Shown here piece by piece: positions 10,237-20,700 of a stretch of 64,000 bases of DNA (within the stretch, counting starts at the first letter, position 1; the number at the start of each line of letters is the position of its first letter). The notes beneath the pieces are model-generated. The model made no database searches and was not told the origin of the DNA. It was given only the letters and a program-made list of their open reading frames with translations. Made by a program: the position numbers and the translations under genes. Source of the DNA: Nitzschia sp. pyKryTriq1. Lineage: Eukaryota; Bacillariophyta; Bacillariophyceae; Bacillariales; Bacillariaceae. The stretch covers positions 992,001 to 1,056,000 of the forward strand of contig OY101119.1 in assembly GCA_956465555.1 (NCBI GenBank), given 5' to 3'.

Positions 10237-10542
10237 TGTAAGAATAATCAGGTAATGAGCTCTGAGGATTCGAGTCACTCTCACGACTCAGAATGGGATT
10301 AACCGGAGTATTCCGAATACGAATGGTGCACGTTTGGAGAACTCTTCGGAGGCTTTCGAAGAACCCCTTCGTTATGAAAAGAGGCTCGAAGAATATCGGA
10401 GGAGATCCATGGGAGAATGAAAAGAGTCCATTCCCCTCAGAATACCCATAACGAAAAGCTCACAATTTTAATAATTCCATTTTAGGAAACGTTAAAACAC
10501 TATTCGCCCAAATACTAGGCTCATTACCTCAGTATTTTAACA
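10237..10542 (+). repeat. 5' LTR, 306 bp, TG...CA
   Basis: Begins TGTAAGAATAATCAGG and ends TCAGTATTTTAACA; identical by eye to 16384-16689. It should hold the element's promoter and polyadenylation signals; no strong TATA box is apparent. Confidence 0.97.
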
Positions 10543-10584
10543 CGCTTCCTCTGCGCTAAGAACTGATCAACAGTAACTATAAAC

Positions 10585-12033
10585 ATGGTTGGAGTGTCTA
10601 CACGACGCAACCCCGTTCGAGGGGATGATGATGAACCTGAAGATAACCCGGCACCAGCTGCAGCCGAAGAGCAAGCCGGTGCCCAAGGAGCTCCACCCCA
10701 AGGCGGTGGAGCGAACCAAGGCGCAAACGCCCAAGCGAATCAAGCGAACCAAGGTGCAGTCGGTGCGGGGATACAAATGCCTCCGCCACCACCGCCAGCA
10801 TTCGCATTCGCCCTTACTCCAGGACAAGCGTTCGTTGGACCAATCAACTTCCACGACAAGGAAGGGCAAAAGTACTACGAAAACGCTACGCGCTCATTGG
10901 AGAAGGAGCAGTTCAACTGCATTCCGGAAGAACTCTACCAATTTATCGCGATGTTGAAGATGCGATCGGCCGAGTTCGGATGGGACAACGACCAAGAGGG
11001 AGTCCTTATGATTCCAAACAACTACGGACAAAGGACAGGCCCCATGACCAACATTCTGGAGGAATACGGAATTATGGACATCGACAAACTCAGGGAGTAC
11101 GAGAAGACATACGTGGCAACTCCTACGCGCCTGGCGCAAGACGACCGCCTACTCTTTCAGTGTGTCTACAACAGCATCTCCAAAGAAGGAAAGAAGAAGA
11201 TCCTAATTTGGAAGAATGACTATGAGATCAAGATTGGCGGAAGAAACTACCAGTCCGGCATCCTGCTCCTGAAAGTAGTAATCCGTGAGAGCCATCTCGA
11301 CACCAACGCGACCATATCCATGGTACGTCATAAGCTGTCCAACTTGGACACGTACATGGCTACTATTGGAAATGACGTCACAAAGTTTAACGCTTACGTT
11401 AAGATGCTCCTTGACGGACTGTCCGCGAGAGGCGAGATGACGAACGATCTGCTCGTCAACTTATTTAAAGGCTACGGCGCTTGCTCGGATAAGTCATTTG
11501 TGGACTACATCCGTAGAAAGCAAGAGAAGTACGACGAAGGAGATAATCTATCGCCCGAGCAACTCATGCAATTCGCAGACACCAAGTTCAAACAACTCAA
11601 AGACAAAGAGCTCTGGGAGGCCCCATCTCTTGAGGAGGAGAAGCTACTAGCTCTCGAGTCCAAGCTCCAAGATCTCAAGAAACGGCTCGCTAATTCTCGC
11701 GATAAACCGGGAAAACCCGGAACCAACAAGAAGAAGAAAAACGGCGATGAGTTAAAACAAAAGGATCCGAAGAAGCAACGTCTCGAGAGACCCAAGTGGA
11801 TGTTCGAGAAGCCCGCCGAGGCCGACCTTCATAAACCACGCAAGTGGAACGGAAAAGACTGGCACTTTTGCGGCGTTGAAACTGGCGGCAAGTGCACCCC
11901 TGGTCAGTACCGAGTCCACAAGCCTGGCGATTGTAAGGGACAGGGAAAACCTCCCGGTCCGAACAAGACCAAAAAGGTCACCATCAAGGAAGCCGTCACC
12001 GAAATAGAGAGCGACGGGTACGAGACCAGTTGA
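10585..12033 (+). CDS. Copia Gag polyprotein
   Basis: 482 residues starting 42 bp after the left LTR. The N-terminus is Gln/Ala/Asn/Pro-rich; the middle is helical and charged, as in copia capsid proteins; the C-terminus has a Lys-rich segment followed by a putative zinc knuckle near residues 426-450 (WHFCGVETGGKC, then H and C in HKPGDC) that would bind the genomic RNA. It ends in TGA at 12031-12033. The pol frame continues in the same phase, so Pol could be made by read-through of this stop or by re-initiation. Confidence 0.9.
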   Translation: MVGVSTRRNPVRGDDDEPEDNPAPAAAEEQAGAQGAPPQGGGANQGANAQANQANQGAVGAGIQMPPPPPPAFAFALTPGQAFVGPINFHDKEGQKYYENATRSLEKEQFNCIPEELYQFIAMLKMRSAEFGWDNDQEGVLMIPNNYGQRTGPMTNILEEYGIMDIDKLREYEKTYVATPTRLAQDDRLLFQCVYNSISKEGKKKILIWKNDYEIKIGGRNYQSGILLLKVVIRESHLDTNATISMVRHKLSNLDTYMATIGNDVTKFNAYVKMLLDGLSARGEMTNDLLVNLFKGYGACSDKSFVDYIRRKQEKYDEGDNLSPEQLMQFADTKFKQLKDKELWEAPSLEEEKLLALESKLQDLKKRLANSRDKPGKPGTNKKKKNGDELKQKDPKKQRLERPKWMFEKPAEADLHKPRKWNGKDWHFCGVETGGKCTPGQYRVHKPGDCKGQGKPPGPNKTKKVTIKEAVTEIESDGYETS

Positions 12034-12051
12034 GTCCTACGGGTCCATTCT

Positions 12052-15000
12052 ATGTACATGTCATGTCTAGCGTACTTGCTGGCTGGCAGCGTAAAGCTAC
12101 TAGCCAACTTTTACGCATACATGATTATTCTAGTTTGGACCCTGATCGCAATCGACGAGAAGGAGCAACCGAAGACACACTATGTCCCAAGGTCGCAACG
12201 CAACAGGCTCTGGTACTTCCGAAAGCGATTATCCGAAATGCGGCAAGCTACTGGTAACTACCTCGCGCAGATCGCGCAACAACACGAAACCTCGTGGTCC
12301 GAGTATAAAGACCGATACAAGAAGCACACTGGACGGAATCTGAAAGTGCTGGCTCGCGAAATCTGCGAGGCAACCCAGCCGGACTTCCAATTAACGCGAA
12401 ATCGCGGGATCCCAAAATTTGTAATTTTGTCACTGCTGGCGATGAGAGCAACTAACGACAATGGTTGCCCGATATACTCAAATCAAGCACACTTCAGCAC
12501 AGACGAGGGACTAATTGGTATCGACAACCGAGCCAGTGGGTGCATCTCCGACCGAATCGATGACTTTGATGGACCATTGACTGATGTCAAAAGATCTGTG
12601 AAAGGATTCGGAGGAGAACGATTCTTTGACATAAAGATGGGCACCATCGTATGGAAATGGTTGGACAATCAAGGCCAAGTCCATTCCTTTCGAATCAAGA
12701 ACTCATATTACATCCCGCAGGGAAAAGTAAGACTCCTGAGTCCGCAACATTTCGCCAAGTCGCAACCCGATTGGAGGCACAACGGCTCTGGCGAGACGAC
12801 TAACCACAACATATGTCGGCTCTTTTGGAACGATCGCAAGTCGCAATTGGATATCCCGATTGGGAAAACTGACAACGTTTTCACATTTCCGCTCGCTCCT
12901 GGCTACAACAAATTTGATTTATTTTGTCAGAAAGCAGAAATCGACTACGAAAAATCCATGGAGGACCCGATCATCTGTGAAGAGGTCAATATCATCAGCG
13001 ACGACGAAGGAGGGGACGAAGAGACCGTTCCAGAAAGGCAACCCAAGCAAAGGTGGTGGGCACGAAATGAATTACCCATGCGTAGAGTCCCAGAGGGAGG
13101 CCGAAACGACCCGCTGGCTACGCCCACCGATACCGATTTTTCTATCAATGGACCCAGCACTGGACATGGCCCAACTCCTAATGTTATCGAGGAGGAGGAG
13201 GATACGCAGCCTACAAACAAGGCCGCCGAATTACTTCGATATCATCAGAAGTTTACGCAGCCTACAAACAAGGCCGCCGAATTACTTCGATATCATCAGA
13301 AGTTTGGCCACCTTTCGATGAAAGCGCTTCAAATGATGGCCAAGCTCGGCATCATTCCAAGCCGATTGAAAGACTGCCCCGTTCCAACGTGCAGTGCATG
13401 CATTTATGCAAAAGCTACAAAGCGTCCGTGGAGAAACAAATCTCGATCGAATTATGAAGAGATTGAAAAGCCGACCCGACCAGGACAAGTAGTCTCAGTC
13501 GATCAGCTGGTTTCACCAACACCCGGACTAGTGGCGCAAATGACAGGAAGATTGACCACTCAGCGATACAAATACGCAACAGTATTTGTTGACCAATATT
13601 CAAGATATTCTTATGTCTACCTACAAAAGACAGCGAGTGCCGAAGAAACGATCAAAGGAACAATCGCATTCGAAATGAAGTGCCGACAAATGGGAGTCAA
13701 GGTCGAAGCATATCACGCCGATAATGGGGTGTTCGCCGCGAACGATTTTGTGAAACACTGCCACGACAACCGACAACGTCTCACATTCGCAGCAGTCGGA
13801 GCACATCATGCCAACGGATACGCGGAAAGACGCATCAGGCTATTGCAAGAAAATGCAAGGGCGCAATTAATTCATGCCAACAGGCGATGGCCCAAAGCAG
13901 TGAACGCGCATCTCTGGCCGTATGCATTGCGAATGGCAAATGATGCAATTAATGAGGCACCGAGCTGGCAAAATGAAGAACGACTGTCCCCACTGCAATT
14001 ATTTTCGAAAACACGAGTAAACACGAATAGCAAACACTGGATGCCATTCGGATGCCCCGTGTACGTCCTGGAGGACTCGCTGCAAGGATCAGGAATCCAC
14101 CATAAGTGGAAAATAAGGGCCAGAGTAGGCATATACCTGGGCCGATCCCCACATCACGGACAAAATGTGGCGAACGTACTGAGTCGAACAACAGGACTAG
14201 TAAGCCCACAATTTCATGTGACTTTCGATCCAAGCTTCCACACGGTGAAGCAGGACGAATTCGATGCTCTCTGGCAAATAAAGGCTGGTTTTGTCAACCA
14301 AAGAGGTGAGGCAATTAAACCAATTCCAAAGAGAGGAAAAGCCGCTTCAGAGGGAGCTCGAGTGAGCAAAAGACAAAAGCTCAATAACAAGTCGGACGGA
14401 GTCGGACACGACTCAAGGACTGAGGATCCACCGCTGCAGCAACCCGATGAGATCAGCCCTCATCAAGGAGAGAGCAATGTCCCTCCAACATTGAATAACA
14501 ATGGACAAGGAAACGGCGACCCTAGGCCAAGGGAAGCGAACCTGTCACTCGAAGGCCAGACACCTACGCAGAATTCTGAACCGACTCAGAACCTCATCAA
14601 CATCATGAAGACCGAGCTGACAATGGTCACTGCGGAGGGCGTTCCTGGGGAAATATACTGCTTGGAAGCAATGTTTCCGAACTATGCGGGAGAAAAGGAG
14701 ATGGATCCTTTAATGGTGTTGAAAGCAACTACCGACCCGGATACGATGTACTATCATCAAGCGATGCAAGAGCACGATCGCGCGGAGTTCCGAGCAGCGA
14801 TGGAGAAGGAGTGGAAGGATCAGATCGAGAACGGAAACTTTTCCATTATCCACAAATCCAAAGCTCCAAGGGACGCCACTATTCTGCCCGCAGTATGGCA
14901 AATGAAAAGAAAACGCGATATCAAGTCTCGAGCCGTCAAGAAATACAAGGCGCGGTTGAACATTGATGGGTCACGAATGAAACACGGGATTCACTACGAC

Positions 15001-16350
15001 CAAACCTACGCTCCAGTAGCAAGCTGGAATTCGATCAGAACAATGTTGATCATGACAGCTCTACATGATTGGAAAACGAAGCAAATCGATTATGTGCTCG
15101 CATTCCCGCAAGCACCGGTTGAGCGAACGATCTACATGAAGATCCCGAAAGGCTTTGAAGTTGAAGACGGAAATACCGACGACTACATTTTGGAACTACA
15201 CCGAAACGTTTACGGGCAAAAGCAAGCAGGCAGAGTATGGAACCAATATTTGACAGAAAGACTGATCAAAAAGGTCGGATTTGTCCAGTCGAAAGTGGAC
15301 GAATGCGTATTCTATCGCGGAAAGGTGATGTACGTATTGTACACCGACGATTCCATTCTCGCCGGCCCCGACGAAGCCGAAATCGACCAAGTAATTGAAG
15401 ACATCAAGAAAGCTGGTCTGGAAATTACGATTGAAGGAGATCTCCAAGACTTTCTGGGAATTAATATTGATCGCAAACCAGATGGGAGCATTCATCTCAC
15501 GCAACCGCACTTGATCGATCAAATATTACAAGATTTGCGACTGGACGCCGATAATGTGCACACAAAATCGACTCCAGCAGCTTCCTCGAAATTACTGTCA
15601 AGACACACGGAATCTCCCGACTTTGATAAGTCTTTCGACTACCGATCAGTGATTGGGAAATTGAATTACTTAGAGAAAGGAAGTCGCAGCGACATCGCCT
15701 ACATAACGCATCAATGTGCGCGATTCTCAACTTGCCCAAAGAAAGAACACGGAGAAGCCGTGAAGTGGCTTGGTAGATATTTGAAGGGAACTCGTGACAA
15801 GGGAACGATTCTGCGACCAGCCGAAGGTCGGGATCTAGAAGTATTTGTCGACGCCGACTTCGCAGGTAACTGGGACCCCAACGAACATTGGGACCGTGAC
15901 ACCGCAAGATCGAGACACGGATACATCATTACTTATGCAGGAGCACCGCTACTATGGAAATCCCAGCTACAAACTGAGATTGCACTATCCTCAACGGAGA
16001 GCGAATTTACGGGAATCAGCTACGCACTTCGGGATGCAATTCCCGTCATGGAACTTTTCAAGGAAATGAAGGAAATAGGCTATCCTATCGTGACGACGAC
16101 GTCGAAGATGAGATGTAAAGTGTTTGAGGACAATACCGGCGCCATCGAGATCGCTAAAGTCCCAAAGTTCCGACCAAGAACCAAACATTTGAACAACCGT
16201 CTGCACTTCTTCCGTTCGTACACCGATGGAAAGGATCCACAGATCACAATCCACAAAATATCGACTGAAGATCAGCCTGCCGACATTCTGACGAAACCAT
16301 TGAATGAAGAGCTCCTAGTTCGACATCGAAAGGAGATCATGGGATGGTAG
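12052..16350 (+). CDS. Copia Pol polyprotein (PR-IN-RT-RH)
   Basis: 1432 residues. Order: a hydrophobic N-terminal stretch (residues about 5-35, LLANFYAYMIILVWTLIAI); a protease-like segment near 156 with GIDNRAS; the GAG-pre-integrase His/Cys module near 395-465; integrase with VDQ near 482, HADNG near 554 and GYAERR near 589; reverse transcriptase near 945-1190 with YTDDS at about 1096; and RNase H with VDADF near 1264, STESEF near 1315 and EDNTG near 1358. All core catalytic acidic residues of IN, RT and RH are visible. Two oddities are the DNR protease motif and a perfect 51-bp tandem duplication at 13204-13305. The frame is that of gag, separated by one stop. Confidence 0.95.
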   Translation: MYMSCLAYLLAGSVKLLANFYAYMIILVWTLIAIDEKEQPKTHYVPRSQRNRLWYFRKRLSEMRQATGNYLAQIAQQHETSWSEYKDRYKKHTGRNLKVLAREICEATQPDFQLTRNRGIPKFVILSLLAMRATNDNGCPIYSNQAHFSTDEGLIGIDNRASGCISDRIDDFDGPLTDVKRSVKGFGGERFFDIKMGTIVWKWLDNQGQVHSFRIKNSYYIPQGKVRLLSPQHFAKSQPDWRHNGSGETTNHNICRLFWNDRKSQLDIPIGKTDNVFTFPLAPGYNKFDLFCQKAEIDYEKSMEDPIICEEVNIISDDEGGDEETVPERQPKQRWWARNELPMRRVPEGGRNDPLATPTDTDFSINGPSTGHGPTPNVIEEEEDTQPTNKAAELLRYHQKFTQPTNKAAELLRYHQKFGHLSMKALQMMAKLGIIPSRLKDCPVPTCSACIYAKATKRPWRNKSRSNYEEIEKPTRPGQVVSVDQLVSPTPGLVAQMTGRLTTQRYKYATVFVDQYSRYSYVYLQKTASAEETIKGTIAFEMKCRQMGVKVEAYHADNGVFAANDFVKHCHDNRQRLTFAAVGAHHANGYAERRIRLLQENARAQLIHANRRWPKAVNAHLWPYALRMANDAINEAPSWQNEERLSPLQLFSKTRVNTNSKHWMPFGCPVYVLEDSLQGSGIHHKWKIRARVGIYLGRSPHHGQNVANVLSRTTGLVSPQFHVTFDPSFHTVKQDEFDALWQIKAGFVNQRGEAIKPIPKRGKAASEGARVSKRQKLNNKSDGVGHDSRTEDPPLQQPDEISPHQGESNVPPTLNNNGQGNGDPRPREANLSLEGQTPTQNSEPTQNLINIMKTELTMVTAEGVPGEIYCLEAMFPNYAGEKEMDPLMVLKATTDPDTMYYHQAMQEHDRAEFRAAMEKEWKDQIENGNFSIIHKSKAPRDATILPAVWQMKRKRDIKSRAVKKYKARLNIDGSRMKHGIHYDQTYAPVASWNSIRTMLIMTALHDWKTKQIDYVLAFPQAPVERTIYMKIPKGFEVEDGNTDDYILELHRNVYGQKQAGRVWNQYLTERLIKKVGFVQSKVDECVFYRGKVMYVLYTDDSILAGPDEAEIDQVIEDIKKAGLEITIEGDLQDFLGINIDRKPDGSIHLTQPHLIDQILQDLRLDADNVHTKSTPAASSKLLSRHTESPDFDKSFDYRSVIGKLNYLEKGSRSDIAYITHQCARFSTCPKKEHGEAVKWLGRYLKGTRDKGTILRPAEGRDLEVFVDADFAGNWDPNEHWDRDTARSRHGYIITYAGAPLLWKSQLQTEIALSSTESEFTGISYALRDAIPVMELFKEMKEIGYPIVTTTSKMRCKVFEDNTGAIEIAKVPKFRPRTKHLNNRLHFFRSYTDGKDPQITIHKISTEDQPADILTKPLNEELLVRHRKEIMGW
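13204..13305 (+). repeat. Perfect 2 x 51-bp in-frame tandem duplication in pol
   Basis: Units 13204-13254 and 13255-13305 are identical and each encodes 17 residues beginning TQPTNKAAELLRYHQKF. The duplicate repeats the first zinc-ligand His of the pre-integrase module. Confidence 0.97.
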
Positions 16351-16383
16351 CCTGAGCCGACTCGAGCAACCCGAAAGAGGGAG

Positions 16384-16689
16384 TGTAAGAATAATCAGGT
16401 AATGAGCTCTGAGGATTCGAGTCACTCTCACGACTCAGAATGGGATTAACCGGAGTATTCCGAATACGAATGGTGCACGTTTGGAGAACTCTTCGGAGGC
16501 TTTCGAAGAACCCCTTCGTTATGAAAAGAGGCTCGAAGAATATCGGAGGAGATCCATGGGAGAATGAAAAGAGTCCATTCCCCTCAGAATACCCATAACG
16601 AAAAGCTCACAATTTTAATAATTCCATTTTAGGAAACGTTAAAACACTATTCGCCCAAATACTAGGCTCATTACCTCAGTATTTTAACA
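16384..16689 (+). repeat. 3' LTR, 306 bp
   Basis: Same sequence as the left LTR as far as I can compare, preceded by the polypurine tract and followed by CCGAAA. Confidence 0.97.
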
Positions 16690-16695
16690 CCGAAA

Positions 16696-17010
16696 CAAGG
16701 CAAAAATTGCCCGAAACCCCTAATACGCGCCGGGCGGGCGACAGCAGCGAGGCGGCCAAACCGTCCGTTTTGTGGACCACGATTTGAGATTTTTTCATTA
16801 TTTTTGCCAACCCATCAATAATAAAATCAATCATCGAAGCACGTTTCTCACAACTGACAACGCTCACGCACGACAGGTATATATGGTTCTTGGAAAACCA
16901 GCATTATTCGTCTCACAAGTCGTCAGAGCCGCAAACATAATTTAATTTGCTTTGCCAGAAGGTCTAACTTTCTTGTCGCCCCCCCCTGCAAAAGGCCTTT
17001 CGAGAACAAC
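16696..17010. other. Intergenic, 5' flank of Cys-rich gene
   Basis: Contains GGTATATATGG at about 16876-16886, roughly 130 bp before the next ATG, a possible TATA-like element, and a poly-C run at 16980. No gene seen. Confidence 0.45.
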
Positions 17011-17478
17011 ATGTTGCCCCATGATGTTTGGTATCACTACTACGATGAGCCTTGCAAGATCTGTGGTGAGCAAATCAACTTGAGAGAAGAAGAACGAATT
17101 GAATGTGAAGGATGTAATGCACTCATGTGCGAAGATTGTACATCAGAGGCTTCGACCAAGTGTCATGTATGCAGCGAAAAGTGGTGGGATAGAGATGAAT
17201 GGCCCGAGGAGGATACTCCTAACCTGTGCCAGGGCTGCTTGAAGACTTGTAAGGAATGTAATGTTTCCTTTCATCCCTGCTGCAAAAAGGAACACAAGAA
17301 GATGTGCAACGTCAAAGGCCGTGCAAAACGGGAAGTCCTTTCTGCCAGAAAAACCGTCAACGAGACAGAAACTAAAATCCTTGTCGCAAAACGCAAGCTT
17401 CAAAAGCTGGAAGAGGACCTGTATAAAGCTCAACAAGTCAAAACAAAGGCAGAGAAGAAACTTCGTCTTTGCCGCTGA
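17011..17478 (+). CDS. Cys-rich zinc-binding protein with coiled coil
   Basis: 155 residues, single exon. Residues about 15-100 carry at least eight regularly spaced Cys pairs (CKICG, CEGCNALMCEDC, CHVCS, CQGCLKTCKEC, CCKKEHKKMC), suggesting RING/PHD-like or treble-clef zinc sites. Residues 105-150 form a charged coiled coil (ETKILVAKRKLQKLEEDL). I do not recognise a named family and cannot assign a function; a ubiquitin-ligase or chromatin-reader role would be speculation. The start directly follows the retrotransposon insertion, whose right LTR ends about 320 bp upstream. Confidence 0.65.
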   Translation: MLPHDVWYHYYDEPCKICGEQINLREEERIECEGCNALMCEDCTSEASTKCHVCSEKWWDRDEWPEEDTPNLCQGCLKTCKECNVSFHPCCKKEHKKMCNVKGRAKREVLSARKTVNETETKILVAKRKLQKLEEDLYKAQQVKTKAEKKLRLCR

Positions 17479-17598
17479 ATGTTCATCTTTTTATTTGTTA
17501 AATCAATCGACCCTGTCAAAATAAAGCCGAAAATATTGGCCAGACTGATAGATAGATCTACCTGGTACTTGTCGTAATAATCGTACAGTACTACTAGG

Positions 17599-17678
17599 TA
17601 ATCTCTTTTCTCTCTCCTAGTAGTAGCAGAGCACAAGTTATAATCTCTTTTCTCTCTCCTAGTAGTAGCAGAGCACAA
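17599..17678. repeat. Two direct 38-bp repeats
   Basis: TAATCTCTTTTCTCTCTCCT... occurs at 17599-17636 and 17641-17678, separated by GTTA, in the gap between convergent genes. Both copies end with the AGTAGTAGCAGAG word that recurs in other intergenic clusters. Confidence 0.9.
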
Positions 17679-17757
17679 AAATGCAGAGCGATACCATACG
17701 AGTAATCACAATGTCTGCCCAGACCACCCCAGCATAGTTACCATTTGTGATCAAGTT

Positions 17758-20700
17758 CTACCCTGCAATGAACACGCTACTTCGTCGGCTTGAGCCTCGC
17801 CCCAGAGCCTTTTCGTACTGTGCTAGCGTTCTTCTTAAGACTTCATTTTCCCTTTCCAACTCTTCATTTCGACTGGACAACTTTGCGTTATTGTGGGCAG
17901 CACCATGCAAACTCCGCCCCGACCCAGGTATGGAATGATTGGAGTTCGATATGGGCAAGCTGGAATTTCTGTATTGGATGTAGGTTTTCCGGTACCGTCT
18001 CAGCCACGGCATGAGAGTCAAGACAAGCAAGATCCGCCAGGCACCACCAGCGCGAGTCGCAAATTTAGGACCCAATCGAAGTTTCAATAAATACAGAAGG
18101 CCCAGCCGTTCCAAGTAGGGATGTCGATGTGCATCATGGCTAAGTAAGTCCCTGCGATAACACACCGGAAAGCCGTCCAAGTTATGAGGGCCAAGTTTTG
18201 TCACTTCCTTGGACAAGAACGGGGTATCAACTCTTCCAATATTCACAGCCATGGAAAGAAAGACTTTGCCCAGTCTGGCGACGATGAACATAGCACTAAA
18301 TGCCAGGTTCCAGCAGTCCATGATAGTATTCAAGATATTTCCTTGAGCTGGTTTGCGACGGTAAAAGCCTCGGTACCAATTGGTTCGGAAAACAGTCAAT
18401 GCAACCTCCTTGATCATGAATGTGATAAGGAAACCAAAGATGTTGATGATAATTGTTGACATAAGGTACCTTGTGCTTTCAAAAACAAACAAGAAGGCCA
18501 ATGCTCCAAAAGATATCCACAACAAGACCACAGTCAAAATGATCCCCCATAAGGCGACTCCGTACAACATTGTGCGAGTATCTTGCGCTTTGCGGTACAC
18601 CAAAAACTCCTCATCTCGTAGGCAACCAAGCACTCCGGTGCGAAATTGCATCGTCAAAGAAATAGCACTTGGAATGTACATAAGGGCAATGTAAGTGGCA
18701 CCCACAAAAGCTGCGAAGCCTCCCACAAGGATGGCCGCCCTCAAGTCCCACTGCTTCAAAGTCGGATATTGTAGTAGCAGTTCTCCGAAATCACTATCGA
18801 GCTGTTTCCACAACAAAATGCAGCCAAATGGAATGCACACGACAATGAGCCATTGAATCAGATTGCTAGAGCCCAATCTCGGCGATAACCAGATCCCCTG
18901 TTCTTTCTGCATCTGTTTGGAGATGACTTTTCGCCATACTGAAAAAATGTTTGGACTCTTTTCTCGCAAATCAGCCTGCTCTTGAAATCGAAGAAGGGTG
19001 AAGGCTTCGTCTCCGTGAAGATTATTAGACACCTTGGACGCCATGCGTAACGCCATTTGGCGACTAGCTTTCTCGTCAAACTCAAAGCTTGGGTACAGTT
19101 GTGACATGTCGTCACAATGACAAAATAAAGCGTTGGCCAACATCTTTTGAACCTTGAACGCTGCAGACAACTTAGTCCAGCGTTCCATGCGAACCATTCC
19201 GGAAGCAAATGGTTTGAACCAAGGCAGCTCGGCTGTTTTAGGGGGAACCAGTATTCGGAGGAAATGACCCAGCTGGACAATCAGTAAAATGAGCCCCGTT
19301 CCCAGGGAGAGCCGAAACATCGGCATGTTGCTCTCTTCTTTTTCCGTTGTCAAAAGTTTCGACTTGAATTCCACAGAGTAAAAGACGACAGAGTAGACCA
19401 GGACTGCTGCAATGCCAATGGCATAAGCCAAATATGTGCGCACGGAGTCTCGTTGAGTATAGACAGAATTACCAATGGTACTCAGATAGATGAGTGGAAA
19501 GCCAAGGAATGTCAGTTCCAGAAAGATTTCAAACCAGGTGATGATTCCTTTTGCCAAACGGCAACCAAGGTCGGTCAGTGAAGATGTATCACAGTCCAAG
19601 TTACCCAATTGAGAATTGACTCCAGTAAATCCGCGCATCACGTAAGCAATCAACCAAATGACAAGACTGATCCATGCCAGGTTTGCCCACCAAAAGCTAC
19701 TGTATGTATCGGCCGTGTAATCCAGGTTTGAGACGGTGAAGATCCGGTCAAGTGGTGACCCTGGCTGCCGCGACAAGGCATCGTTAAGATGAGTGCTTGG
19801 GATAAACTCGCGCTCGGTCGGGAAATCTTGAATATCAATAGTCAATACCTGCATCAGAGTCTGTGCCGTAAGAAGAGGAATTTCTCCGGCGGTCCCCTTG
19901 GTGATAGCCTGCTTCCACATTTCCTCCACGATTTCGTCCGGCCAAGCTTCTCCAAACTCTTTCAAAATTTCGACCAATAGATCTTTGGTGAGTTCTACCC
20001 CAGGCTCTATCTGACATGCATTGCAAAGAATGCGAAGGAAAACCTCAAATAGCGCATCTGCATCCTTTTGATGCCCGGGCTCATCATCTTGGTCCTCGTG
20101 CGGACTCGGCAAAATCTCGGTCCGTGCACGCATCAGTTCTGGTATGAATAATAGGGCAGCTTGCTGGACTATATCCATGGACTCGTATTGATTCGTATCC
20201 TTCCCATCCATAACTAGTTCCTCCCACTCATCCACCTCTCCTGGCTTGGGGATATAGGCAAGAAGGGAAAGGCGCCTTGGTTTCACTTGTCCTTGCTCCA
20301 AAATGGCGTTGGTGACAATTTCATGGTTCGAGGCTTCGGATTCAGCAGGATTCTTCTCTATATTCGCCGTTGCATCGCTTGCGCTTTCATCTTGACCCAC
20401 TGGCGATGGGGCAGGAGTCTCGGAATAAAGAAATGGAAAAAAAGAAAAGAATCCATTTAAAAGCTCGTGTTTCTCTTCATCCTTGGACGACGACTCTTTT
20501 TCTGCATCGGTCATTGTTTCGGAAGAATCTTCTTTGGATGATGATGTCTCCACCGGTGCTTTGGAAGACAATTCCTGGTCCACAGGGGCATGCGGGCTAG
20601 ACTCTGGTACGGTGGTCTCCTTGCGTGACTGACTGTTACAGTCCACCGGCATGAAAAACGACGATTCTTCTTCGTCTTCCTCGTCGTCATTGTTGTTTTC

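Larger units (their letters stand above)
10237..16689 (+). mobile_element. Complete Ty1/copia LTR retrotransposon
   Basis: 6.45-kb element with two LTRs that I could not distinguish base by base, gag and pol frames intact, a purine-rich tract GAAAGAGGGAG at 16373-16383 just before the right LTR, and the flanking duplication CCGAAA at 10231-10236 and 16690-16695. The order protease, integrase, reverse transcriptase, RNase H is that of copia/Pseudoviridae elements; diatom CoDi-type elements have this character. The region after the left LTR does not contain the usual initiator-Met primer site TGGTATCAGAGC, so the primer is unknown. Identical LTRs and open frames mean the insertion is recent and possibly active. 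It landed between the four-TM gene and the Cys-rich gene. Confidence 0.97.

Noticed and set aside
10543-10584. Candidate tRNA primer-binding site after the left LTR.
   Set aside because: No match to the initiator-Met 3' end; I could not assign any tRNA by eye.
18858-19280. 140-codon second frame inside the STRA6-like gene.
   Set aside because: Same strand, alternate frame, no recognisable domain; explained by overlap with the real gene.
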